The notes below the pieces were generated by a model, which saw only the letters and a list, made by a program, of their open reading frames with translations, was not told where the DNA came from and did no database searches. A stretch of DNA of 5,303 bases from NCBI GenBank assembly GCA_020062065.1, contig JAGUWZ010000021.1, forward strand, positions 1 through 5,303. The letters run 5' to 3'. The DNA is from Candidatus Omnitrophota bacterium (GTDB taxonomy: Bacteria > Omnitrophota > Gorgyraeia > Gygaellales > Profunditerraquicolaceae). This document shows positions 1 to 5,303 of the stretch, piece by piece (position 1 is the first letter of the stretch; each line of letters begins with the position of its first letter). The translations under genes were made by a program, and so were the position numbers.

Positions 1-1433
1 ACTAGTTCTTTAGTCCGTTGTCTTACTTGTTCCTCTATATTTTCATACAAGATGGCATTTTCGATAGCCAACGCTGATTCGCTGGAAAGAACTGAAAAGT
101 TATACAAATCTTCAGAAGTATAGATTCTGCCTGAAAGTTTATCTCCAAGAAGAAGGATATTTAACAATTTATCTTCCAGAAAACTTGGGACAATCAGAGT
201 AGCTTTTAACCGCCGCATCTGGTCTTCTAATTCTTTAAAAACAACTTCGGTTGTATCTTCGGATTTTCGCTTGACTTCCTCATAGAACAGAGGTTCTTTA
301 TGCTCTTCTAACCAGCTAATTAATACACTTTTTTTATCTATAAAATCAAGTTGCCTGTTTTCAAGATCACTGCCTGCCTTAAGGATAAACCGATTAGCGC
401 TTAAATCAAATAAATATATTGCCGAATGTGAAATACCTACGGTTTTAATAACAACATTCACCAGAAAATTTAACAATTTTTTTAAGTTACGTATGCGGGT
501 CATTTCCATTGCGGTTTGTTTAAAGGTCTCTTGATACCTGCGCTGTTCACGCAATAATATAGCCTCAGCTCTCTTCTGAAGATAAATATAAACAAACGGT
601 CCTACTGTTGCCAGAATTGTCAACAAAACCAATGGTCCAAGCCACCAGTTTGCTCCCAGCAAACCCATTAACTTTGCCTTGCCAAAAGTTACCAAGAGAA
701 AAGGTAATCCTAAAACCAAAGTATAAACAGCAACAAATATTCCGGTGCGGCTGATAACAATGGTGATGTTCATGAGACGGTGTTTAACAATGGCATAGCC
801 AATAGCGAATATAAATATAATAACAGGGATAAAACCAACAGGATAAATATCTAAACCATAATGAACTAAATAATCAACTCCCCCCAAATAAGCAAAAAGC
901 ATAACCCAAAACATGTATTTAGTTCTTTGGCGTTCCAATGGTAACTTTGCATTTTTATAGCCGTAACGAAGATTTTTTAAAGCTAATATTAAGGGCATGA
1001 GCCAACTAATCAAAAATGCATTATGGGAAATACCTATTTGGGTATGATGTCCCCAAAAACGCAAATTTACACCACTTACAATATAATTTGTTTTCATCAA
1101 TAAAGCAAAAATGAAACTTATAATATAGAAAATAAGGATTATTTTTCTCTGTTTTTTTAATCTTACAAATACAACTGAGAAATGATATGCAGAAGAAGTA
1201 ATGAAAGATATACCAACATAAGCAAATTTACACCAAAAATAAGCTAATTTTTCTTGGGCGCTCAAATAAGCCATGGAATAACCGATATTCCATATAAAAC
1301 AACTCAGACTAAGTAAACCAAAAGCTATATTTGTTGAGGATTTTTTGTTTTTAAGATATACAAATATGCCAATAAATAAACAAAATAAAGCTGTAATTAA
1401 TGATGGAATAGAATATGGATTAAACTTATACAT
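1..1433 (-). CDS. Membrane sensor histidine kinase, N-terminal part (multi-TM region plus GAF; cut by window edge)
   Basis: The open frame runs from the ATG at 1433 to the window edge without a stop and gives 477 residues. An in-frame TAA lies five codons upstream with no other start codon between, so this start is well fixed; the ribosome site (AAGAAAG) is weak. I see about nine hydrophobic segments (near residues 9-27, 36-56, 70-90, 98-114, 137-153, 173-190, 197-215, 231-249 and 264-285). The segment around 212-222, GYAIVKHRLMN, is typical of the N-terminal 7TM region of histidine kinases. A GAF domain follows at about 312-463, ending in the usual SESALAIENAILYENI helix, then a charged linker ending EEQVRQRTKEL that normally leads into PAS or HisKA. 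Role (family knowledge): a membrane sensor that autophosphorylates and signals to a response regulator. The signal is unknown. The HisKA/HATPase core is not in the window, so kinase activity is inferred. It is separated from the lipid operon by 293 bases and may be an independent unit. Confidence 0.85.
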   Translation of the reverse strand, partial: MYKFNPYSIPSLITALFCLFIGIFVYLKNKKSSTNIAFGLLSLSCFIWNIGYSMAYLSAQEKLAYFWCKFAYVGISFITSSAYHFSVVFVRLKKQRKIILIFYIISFIFALLMKTNYIVSGVNLRFWGHHTQIGISHNAFLISWLMPLILALKNLRYGYKNAKLPLERQRTKYMFWVMLFAYLGGVDYLVHYGLDIYPVGFIPVIIFIFAIGYAIVKHRLMNITIVISRTGIFVAVYTLVLGLPFLLVTFGKAKLMGLLGANWWLGPLVLLTILATVGPFVYIYLQKRAEAILLREQRRYQETFKQTAMEMTRIRNLKKLLNFLVNVVIKTVGISHSAIYLFDLSANRFILKAGSDLENRQLDFIDKKSVLISWLEEHKEPLFYEEVKRKSEDTTEVVFKELEDQMRRLKATLIVPSFLEDKLLNILLLGDKLSGRIYTSEDLYNFSVLSSESALAIENAILYENIEEQVRQRTKEL

Positions 1434-1726
1434 ATGATTTCTTTCTTAGGCTGTATGCATAATCATGATAGTTACTAAAGAATTTAAAACTAATAGGGGA
1501 CTTTTTGAACGCAGATGAACGCAGATTACACGCAGATATTCGCAGATTTAAAGATTTATCTGCGAAAATCTGCGTTGGATTTGCGAAAATCTGCGTTAAA
1601 GAAAAACTTTTCATTATTTTTGCAAAGATCAATAATACCTGTTAAAACCCAGATAATAGAAGTATATTTCGGACGGCCGGTGAGTTTACAGAGAGGGTCT
1701 TTAAATCCCAGGTGTTTTCTCTCCAC
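1434..1726. other. Intergenic region between kinase gene and lipid operon
   Basis: This region contains the CGCAGAT palindrome (described separately) and otherwise no gene I can support. Short open frames on both strands across it are products of the repeat and have no family resemblance. The part next to the operon's last stop codon (about 1660-1726) contains a CGGCCG core and a possible weak GAGAG/CTCTC pairing, but no stem followed by a T run, so I call no intrinsic terminator. I see no convincing promoter for the kinase gene in 1434-1500. Confidence 0.5.
1508..1597. repeat. Palindromic CGCAGAT/ATCTGCG repeat, likely a dispersed non-coding element
   Basis: Four copies of CGCAGAT start at 1510, 1520, 1531 and 1541. 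Facing them are four copies of the reverse complement starting at 1558, 1568, 1579 (one mismatch, ATTTGCG) and 1589. Every pair is centred on the same point (1552.5), and the steps on both arms are 10, 11 and 10 bases, so the element is one imperfect inverted repeat with arms of about 43 bases. The outer flanks (CTTTTTG on the left, AAAGAAAAAC on the right) are roughly complementary as well. Repeats of this type (GAACGCAGATGAACGCAGAT and similar) recur in intergenic DNA of many bacteria and give rise to falsely predicted small proteins. There is no T run next to the stem on either strand, so it is not a classical terminator. It may still form a 3' hairpin on the operon transcript. Confidence 0.85.
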
Positions 1727-3325
1727 TCAGGTTTTCTTGTTAGCGCAATAAGCTTTATTTTTATTGATTGTTTCTTTTATCCTCTCTATCATTGACTCAT
1801 CTATTTTTTTATTGCCCCAATAAAAATCCGCAACTTCAAAACCGTGTTTTTTGCCTAACTGCCTTATTTCCTCTATTCTTTCTGGAGTAATGTTCCATTT
1901 GCCAAAACTGAAGTTTTCATAACGCTTTTCAAAAGCTAAAATCATAGATTCGGCGAAACATCCGTAAACAGTATCTATTGAAGGTAAACCTACATCAATA
2001 GGAAAGCTAATCGGAGTAGGAGATTTTGCTAACCCACCGGAGAATATAAAGATATCTTCTCTGGTTATAGGTGCATATGAGATGTTTTTAGGATAGGCTA
2101 CATCACAAATTATAGAACCAGGCTTAAACCAATCAATTTTAAGGATTGAGGAAGCAGCACTTGCAGTGGTAACAATTATATCTGCATCTTGAACCGCTGA
2201 TTCATTATCAGTAGTAGCGAATATCCTGGCTTTTTTTCTTTTAGCTAATTCTGCCATTACTTTCCTTAAGTTTACTTTTGTTCTTCCAGTTATGGTTAGC
2301 TGCTTAACCCTATCCACTAAAACCCTGGCACAGGCACTTCCGATGTCACCTGTTCCTCCTACAATGGTTAATTTTGTTTTAGCAAGGTCAATATTTAGAA
2401 GCCCTGCTGCTTTAAGTACTCCGTCTATAGCCATTGCCGTAGTAAAACTGTTTCCTGTAGTAACCGGAACATCCACCTCATTGGCAATATCCTGGCCAAT
2501 TCTTTCCGCAACAATTGAAGTAAATCCTCCTAAGGTAACAATCCCGATACCGACTTTTTCAGCAACTTTACAAGCCCTTACTACTTTGGAAAATACCGCC
2601 CAAATATCTTTCTCTATCATATCAGGAATGAATGTGGCTAAAATAAAACATCCGTTTATTGTTTGTCCTGTTCTGGATTTAAAATCCGATATATCATACG
2701 CTTTAAAAGACGGAGTGATATGGAAAAGTTGCCCTATGAATTCTTGAGATGGCATTTTAAAATCGGGATTCAATGTTTTTAGACAGTTTTCCAAATGCTT
2801 AAAATTATAGAAATGCCCAACAACTCCAAACCCGGCAATTTTATTACTATCGCCACGTTTATAACTGGAATATTTTATAGAAATTAACCTTTGTTCTAAT
2901 GCATTTAATATTGCCTCAAAATTCTTCTTTACTAATTTTGTTATATAGGCGTCGGCGAATTCCTTGATTGCCGGAATTCCTACTTTTATATAGACAGATA
3001 CTCCAACCTCAGTTCCTTCGGGTTGTTCTTGAAAAATCCATTTTCCATTAAACTCTGCCAAATCTCCTTTAATGGCTTTAAAATAAATGGCATTTTCATG
3101 AAAGGCTAACCTATCTTCTTCTATCCAAGTTATAGGTATGCCATCTACCTGAATTTTCCATTTAGTTTGCATGACATTATGTTTTTTCTGAATTACCGAT
3201 GCTTCTTTAACACAGGGTATGTAGGCGGGAAATTCCCAGACTTTCGTTAGTAAGCGGATTACTCTCCATTTTTGGGCAGGAATAATCTTTGATACCTTAA
3301 TTTCTATCAAATCTTTATCCGACAT
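1727..3325 (-). CDS. SRPBCC domain fused to long-chain acyl-ACP reductase (AAR-like, fatty-aldehyde forming)
   Basis: 532 residues with two parts. Residues 1-150 resemble the SRPBCC/polyketide cyclase (COQ10-like) fold: KVWEFPAYIPCVKEASVI, a GDLAEFNGKWIF strand pair and a long C-terminal helix. This fold binds hydrophobic ligands. Residues 163-500 follow cyanobacterial AAR from end to end: FGVVGH (166-171), TLGGFTSI (264-271), TTGN (289-292), the nucleotide-binding GGTGDIGSA (323-331), YPKN (411-414), YGCFAES (454-460) and ENFSFGKWNIT (470-480). Known for the family: AAR reduces acyl-ACP or acyl-CoA to fatty aldehyde with NADPH, through a thioester on the Cys of the FACFAE motif, here Cys456. 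All these motifs are intact, so activity is likely. The AAR part matches the usual length of about 340 residues; the N-terminal domain and a lysine-rich tail (about 501-532) are extra. The start overlaps the end of the acyltransferase gene by 11 bases and has a good AAAGG site, so translation is probably coupled. Substrate chain length and product fate are unknown. Confidence 0.86.
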   Translation of the reverse strand: MSDKDLIEIKVSKIIPAQKWRVIRLLTKVWEFPAYIPCVKEASVIQKKHNVMQTKWKIQVDGIPITWIEEDRLAFHENAIYFKAIKGDLAEFNGKWIFQEQPEGTEVGVSVYIKVGIPAIKEFADAYITKLVKKNFEAILNALEQRLISIKYSSYKRGDSNKIAGFGVVGHFYNFKHLENCLKTLNPDFKMPSQEFIGQLFHITPSFKAYDISDFKSRTGQTINGCFILATFIPDMIEKDIWAVFSKVVRACKVAEKVGIGIVTLGGFTSIVAERIGQDIANEVDVPVTTGNSFTTAMAIDGVLKAAGLLNIDLAKTKLTIVGGTGDIGSACARVLVDRVKQLTITGRTKVNLRKVMAELAKRKKARIFATTDNESAVQDADIIVTTASAASSILKIDWFKPGSIICDVAYPKNISYAPITREDIFIFSGGLAKSPTPISFPIDVGLPSIDTVYGCFAESMILAFEKRYENFSFGKWNITPERIEEIRQLGKKHGFEVADFYWGNKKIDESMIERIKETINKNKAYCANKKT

Positions 3326-3908
3326 CTAACATACCTTTGATTATATTTCTGATTTTAAAAATTCCTTCTTGCAAATATACATCATCAATAACGTCTTCAA
3401 ATTCTTTCAATAGATATCTGGGCTTGCCTATCTTTATCTTTATAGGTAGAAACTTAGGAAATTTAGCTTCTAAAGGAAGCGCCGCATAGGTTCCTAGAAC
3501 TGCACATGGCACAATGGGTCTTCCTGTCTTCAATGCTAACAGAGCCGTTCCTCTTCTGAAACTTTTAAGGGTTCCGTCGCGACTAATTCCGCCTTCAGGA
3601 AAAATACCCACATTTTTATTACTGTTCAATAAATCAAGTGCCTTCTGAGATGAACTGCCAATCGGCAAAGCCTCTACCAATTGTAAAAACAACCTCAACC
3701 AGAAAAACTTATAAAGAAACCTTAAGGCAATACAGTGAATTTTTTTGGGCACAGCCGCCATAACCACTAAAGGATCAAGGTAGCTTGAGTGATTGGCAAC
3801 GATTATAAAATTAGTTTTTCGGGGAATATTTTCTAATCCTTGTATTTTGAGTCTAAAGAACAATTTTAATAGAATTTTGGCGCAGAACCTGAATATCCAA
3901 TACCACAT
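3315..3908 (-). CDS. PlsC-family lysophospholipid/glycerolipid acyltransferase
   Basis: 197 residues, clearly in the PlsC/LPLAT (1-acylglycerol-3-phosphate acyltransferase) superfamily. The catalytic HX4D block is NHSSYLD (39-45, His40 and Asp45). The phosphate-binding block is FPEGGISRDG (103-112, where FPEGTRS is usual). A late VPCAV strand (133-137) corresponds to block IV. The N-terminus (1-20) is hydrophobic and basic, consistent with attachment to the inner face of the membrane. Family role: moving an acyl chain from acyl-ACP or acyl-CoA to a lysophospholipid or similar acceptor. The length is at the short end of the family, but the fold appears complete. It sits 21 bases after the degenerate AAR gene and overlaps the SRPBCC-AAR gene by 11 bases, so it is tied to this operon and may be a dedicated enzyme rather than the housekeeping PlsC. 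The exact acceptor cannot be read from the sequence. The upstream ribosome site is weak (GAAG about 7 bases before ATG). Confidence 0.88.
   Translation of the reverse strand: MWYWIFRFCAKILLKLFFRLKIQGLENIPRKTNFIIVANHSSYLDPLVVMAAVPKKIHCIALRFLYKFFWLRLFLQLVEALPIGSSSQKALDLLNSNKNVGIFPEGGISRDGTLKSFRRGTALLALKTGRPIVPCAVLGTYAALPLEAKFPKFLPIKIKIGKPRYLLKEFEDVIDDVYLQEGIFKIRNIIKGMLDVG
3334..3338 (-). promoter_or_regulatory. Ribosome binding site of the SRPBCC-AAR gene
   Basis: AAAGG lies 8 bases before the ATG at 3325, inside the end of the acyltransferase reading frame. It supports this start and reinitiation after the upstream gene. An ATG at 3330-3332 is too close to this site and belongs to the acyltransferase frame. 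Confidence 0.7.
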
Positions 3909-3929
3909 TTTTATACTTCAACGACGACC

Positions 3930-4943
3930 TTAAGCATCGGGTACCCAAATCTTAAAGTCGTGCCGCACTGCCATATCTGCAATATCTTCTAGTTTATCCA
4001 AGTTTATATTTTCACCCAGGGAATAATTCACTAATCTTTCTTCTAGTGCCAAAAGCATAATCTCTGCCATAGAAGCATAAATTATCTCTTCAGGCAGGCA
4101 TAGGTTTAAGCCCAGGCCTTCTGTTTTAGGTAATTTAATTATCCCACCCGCAATAAATGTGATATCCTTACGCTCTTTTACTTTTTCAGCAAGAATTTGG
4201 AAAACCGAAGCATCGCAAACAATAGTCTCCCGTCTTAAGTCAGTTATATTAAAAAGTCCTGAGTCTTTACTGTTGGTATTAATTATTATATCCGCTCCTT
4301 TAACTGCTTCTGAGACATCTTGCTCTATTTCTATTTCAAGGGAATTTAGTTCGTTTATCATATTTTTAAGTTTTAATAATTTTTCTTCTGATTCACCTGT
4401 GAGAATAATCTTGGCGACATATTCAGAGAATTTTCTGGCGCATAACGAACTAACAGCGGTAATAGGACCAACTACGACTAAATTTAATCTCTTTATGTCC
4501 CATACTTTTTGTTTAACTACTTTAAAGACTGCTTCAAATATTGACCAGGCTGTAAAAGTGCTTCCACTGGATACAGGGACCTTTAAGTGTTTATAAATCA
4601 TTGGCTTCTTATCGGCAAGAATACCTAAGTATCCCCCTAAACCCATTATCCTAGCGCCTAAACCTTGCGCAACATCGCCTGCAGAGATAATTTTCTCGAG
4701 CAATAATTCTTCATTGACTTTTATAAGCCCTTCAATTTCTTCGGGTAATAGGGGACAGACCATAAAATAACCCTGGATTTCTCTTACCTGGTTTAATTTT
4801 ATTTTCTTTAGGGGCAAAATCTTAAAATCGCAGTGTCTTAAGTAAGATTTTATAAAAGAAACTGGCAGTATTCTGGTTAATGGCCAAAGACTTTTAACCT
4901 GATTGATATTTAAGGGATGGGAGAGAAAAACAAAAGTTTTCAT
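3930..4943 (-). CDS. Divergent acyl-ACP reductase (AAR) paralogue lacking catalytic motifs
   Basis: 337 residues, alignable along its length with the AAR half of the SRPBCC-AAR gene and with cyanobacterial AAR. Correspondences are FVFLSHP (4-10) to FGVVGH, GLGGYLGILA (101-110) to LGGFTSI, VPVSSGSTFTA (122-132) to VPVTTGNSFTT, and IYASMAEIMLLALEERLVNYSLGE (288-311) to the CFAES region. Key residues are changed. The catalytic Cys is Ser291. The glycine motif reads GPITAVSS (159-166), keeping only the first glycine of GxxGxxG. The YPKN segment reads VFQI (247-250). It has no SRPBCC domain. It is therefore probably not an ordinary NADPH-dependent acyl reductase; a partner subunit, a ligand sensor or an enzyme of altered chemistry are the options (inference). 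The start at 4943 is preceded by no close Shine-Dalgarno (a C-run is adjacent), but no other ATG, GTG or TTG lies in frame in the gap. It begins 41 bases after the helix-turn-helix gene. Confidence 0.8.
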   Translation of the reverse strand: MKTFVFLSHPLNINQVKSLWPLTRILPVSFIKSYLRHCDFKILPLKKIKLNQVREIQGYFMVCPLLPEEIEGLIKVNEELLLEKIISAGDVAQGLGARIMGLGGYLGILADKKPMIYKHLKVPVSSGSTFTAWSIFEAVFKVVKQKVWDIKRLNLVVVGPITAVSSLCARKFSEYVAKIILTGESEEKLLKLKNMINELNSLEIEIEQDVSEAVKGADIIINTNSKDSGLFNITDLRRETIVCDASVFQILAEKVKERKDITFIAGGIIKLPKTEGLGLNLCLPEEIIYASMAEIMLLALEERLVNYSLGENINLDKLEDIADMAVRHDFKIWVPDA

Positions 4944-4984
4944 GGGGGTTTTAGATTCAACCTTATCCTTTATCGAACAGGGTT

Positions 4985-5188
4985 TTATTTTGTTTTTTTG
5001 TTTTCAAAATTAGAGGTTACCTTCTCTTTAATCCATTTTTCAATGTATTTCTTATGAAATCTCCAATCAGTGCCGATTTTGAATGCTGGAATTCTTCCCT
5101 CTCGCGCATATCGATGCACTGTCAATGGATGGATGTGAAGGTATTCTGCTACTTCTTTTGTAGTTAAAATTTCTTTACTTTTTGACAT
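4985..5188 (-). CDS. Small excisionase/MerR-type helix-turn-helix DNA-binding protein
   Basis: 67 residues from the ATG at 5188. The body is the HTH_17/excisionase-family fold: LTTKEVAEYLHIHPLTVHRYAREGRIPAFKIGTDWRF, with a recognition helix followed by the conserved G-RIPA-K-G--WRF wing and a final KWIKEKV helix, then a charged tail (NFENKKTK). Proteins of this family bind DNA as BldC-like regulators, phage or plasmid excisionases, or adaptors in other proteins. A GTG nine bases upstream (5197) is in frame and would add MVN, but AGAGTGGTG lies just before the ATG at a fitting distance, so I prefer the ATG. Standing first after the promoter and followed by lipid genes, with no integrase or phage gene in view, it is more likely a local regulator than an excisionase (inference). 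Confidence 0.85.
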   Translation of the reverse strand: MSKSKEILTTKEVAEYLHIHPLTVHRYAREGRIPAFKIGTDWRFHKKYIEKWIKEKVTSNFENKKTK

Positions 5189-5191
5189 ATT

Positions 5192-5200
5192 CACCACTCT
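5192..5200 (-). promoter_or_regulatory. Ribosome binding site of the helix-turn-helix gene
   Basis: AGAGTGGTG precedes the ATG at 5188; the GAG core is 8 bases from it. The site overlaps the alternative GTG starts at 5195-5197 and 5192-5194, which argues against their use. Confidence 0.55.
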
Positions 5201-5224
5201 TTTAGCATATTTACGATAATCTTA

Positions 5225-5253
5225 TATATACTAGTAAAATTATAAACTGTCAA
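5225..5253 (-). promoter_or_regulatory. Sigma70-type promoter of the operon
   Basis: On the minus strand a perfect -35 box TTGACA (5248-5253) is followed by a 17-base spacer and a TATATA -10 box (5225-5230). Transcription would start near 5218, leaving an untranslated leader of about 30 bases before the ATG at 5188. The AT-rich run after it offers other -10 choices (TATAAG just downstream), but the 17-base spacing favours this one. It would drive all four genes down to 1727, since no terminator is visible between them. Confidence 0.7.
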
Positions 5254-5303
5254 GAAAAAGTATTTGAGACGTTTTCCGCGCTAATCGGGAAAGTGTCCCC
5301 TAG

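Noticed and set aside
1508..1597. CRISPR-like array
   Set aside because: Units are only seven bases at 10-11 base steps, with half of them inverted. There are no spacers of CRISPR length and no cas genes.
1426..1632. 68-residue open frame on the minus strand across the palindrome
   Set aside because: Its peptide repeats (TQIFA, NLRxSA) are just the CGCAGAT units read as codons, and it overlaps the kinase start. Such frames are typical false predictions from this repeat type.
1660..1726. Possible intrinsic terminator after the SRPBCC-AAR gene
   Set aside because: Only a weak GAGAG/CTCTC pairing and a CGGCCG core are present. No stable stem is followed by a run of T on the minus strand.
1515..1751. 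78-residue open frame on the plus strand across the palindrome
   Set aside because: It has the same repeat-derived composition (YTQIFADL, LRKSAL), overlaps the end of the SRPBCC-AAR gene and shows no family resemblance.
2292..2747. 151-residue open frame on the plus strand
   Set aside because: It lies wholly inside the AAR domain on the opposite strand, which has clear conserved motifs. Its composition is low-complexity (S, P, T, I rich), as expected of an antisense shadow.
1727..2839. Shikimate or glutamyl-tRNA reductase-type dehydrogenase as the identity of the C-terminal half
   Set aside because: The Rossmann core is shared with those families, but the combined FGxxGH, LGGFTSI, TTGN, YPKN, CFAES and ENFSFGKWNIT series is specific to acyl-ACP reductase.
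4159..4596. 145-residue open frame on the plus strand
   Set aside because: It is antisense to the degenerate AAR gene and has no recognisable motif or ribosome site.

Overview
This AT-rich bacterial window carries five protein-coding genes, all on the minus strand, so the biology reads from right to left. Nothing in it identifies the organism securely. The AT-rich sequence, compact gene packing, a multi-membrane-span histidine kinase and an interspersed CGCAGAT/ATCTGCG palindrome suggest an uncultured, probably Gram-negative bacterium of an environmental candidate-phylum type (Omnitrophota-like is a guess from general resemblance, not a demonstrated assignment).

Right part (about 5303 to 1727): a sigma70-type promoter (TTGACA, 17-base spacer, TATATA) precedes a four-gene run that looks like one operon. 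Its genes are, in order: (1) a 67-residue excisionase/MerR-type helix-turn-helix protein; (2) a 337-residue divergent relative of long-chain acyl-ACP reductase (AAR, the fatty-aldehyde-forming enzyme best known from cyanobacteria) that has lost the catalytic cysteine, most of the Rossmann glycine motif and the YPKN motif; (3) a 197-residue PlsC-type acyltransferase; (4) a 532-residue fusion of an N-terminal SRPBCC (polyketide cyclase/COQ10-like) lipid-binding domain to a C-terminal AAR domain with its motifs intact. Genes 3 and 4 overlap by 11 bases, and the other gaps are 21 and 41 bases.

Middle (1726 to 1434): a 293-base intergenic region holding a 90-base palindrome built from four CGCAGAT units facing four ATCTGCG units. 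The units are spaced 10, 11 and 10 bases on each arm, in exact mirror symmetry.

Left part (1433 to 1): the first 477 residues of a membrane histidine kinase. It has about nine membrane spans, a GAF domain and the start of a helical linker; the kinase core lies beyond the window.

Reading them together (inference): the operon probably makes or handles a fatty aldehyde or a lipid derived from one. The SRPBCC-AAR fusion would be the active reductase, the degenerate AAR copy a possible partner or regulatory subunit, and the PlsC protein the acyl-transfer step. No aldehyde-deformylating oxygenase is visible, so the alkane route of cyanobacteria is not supported here. The main point of novelty is the active/degenerate AAR pair combined with the SRPBCC fusion and an acyltransferase.
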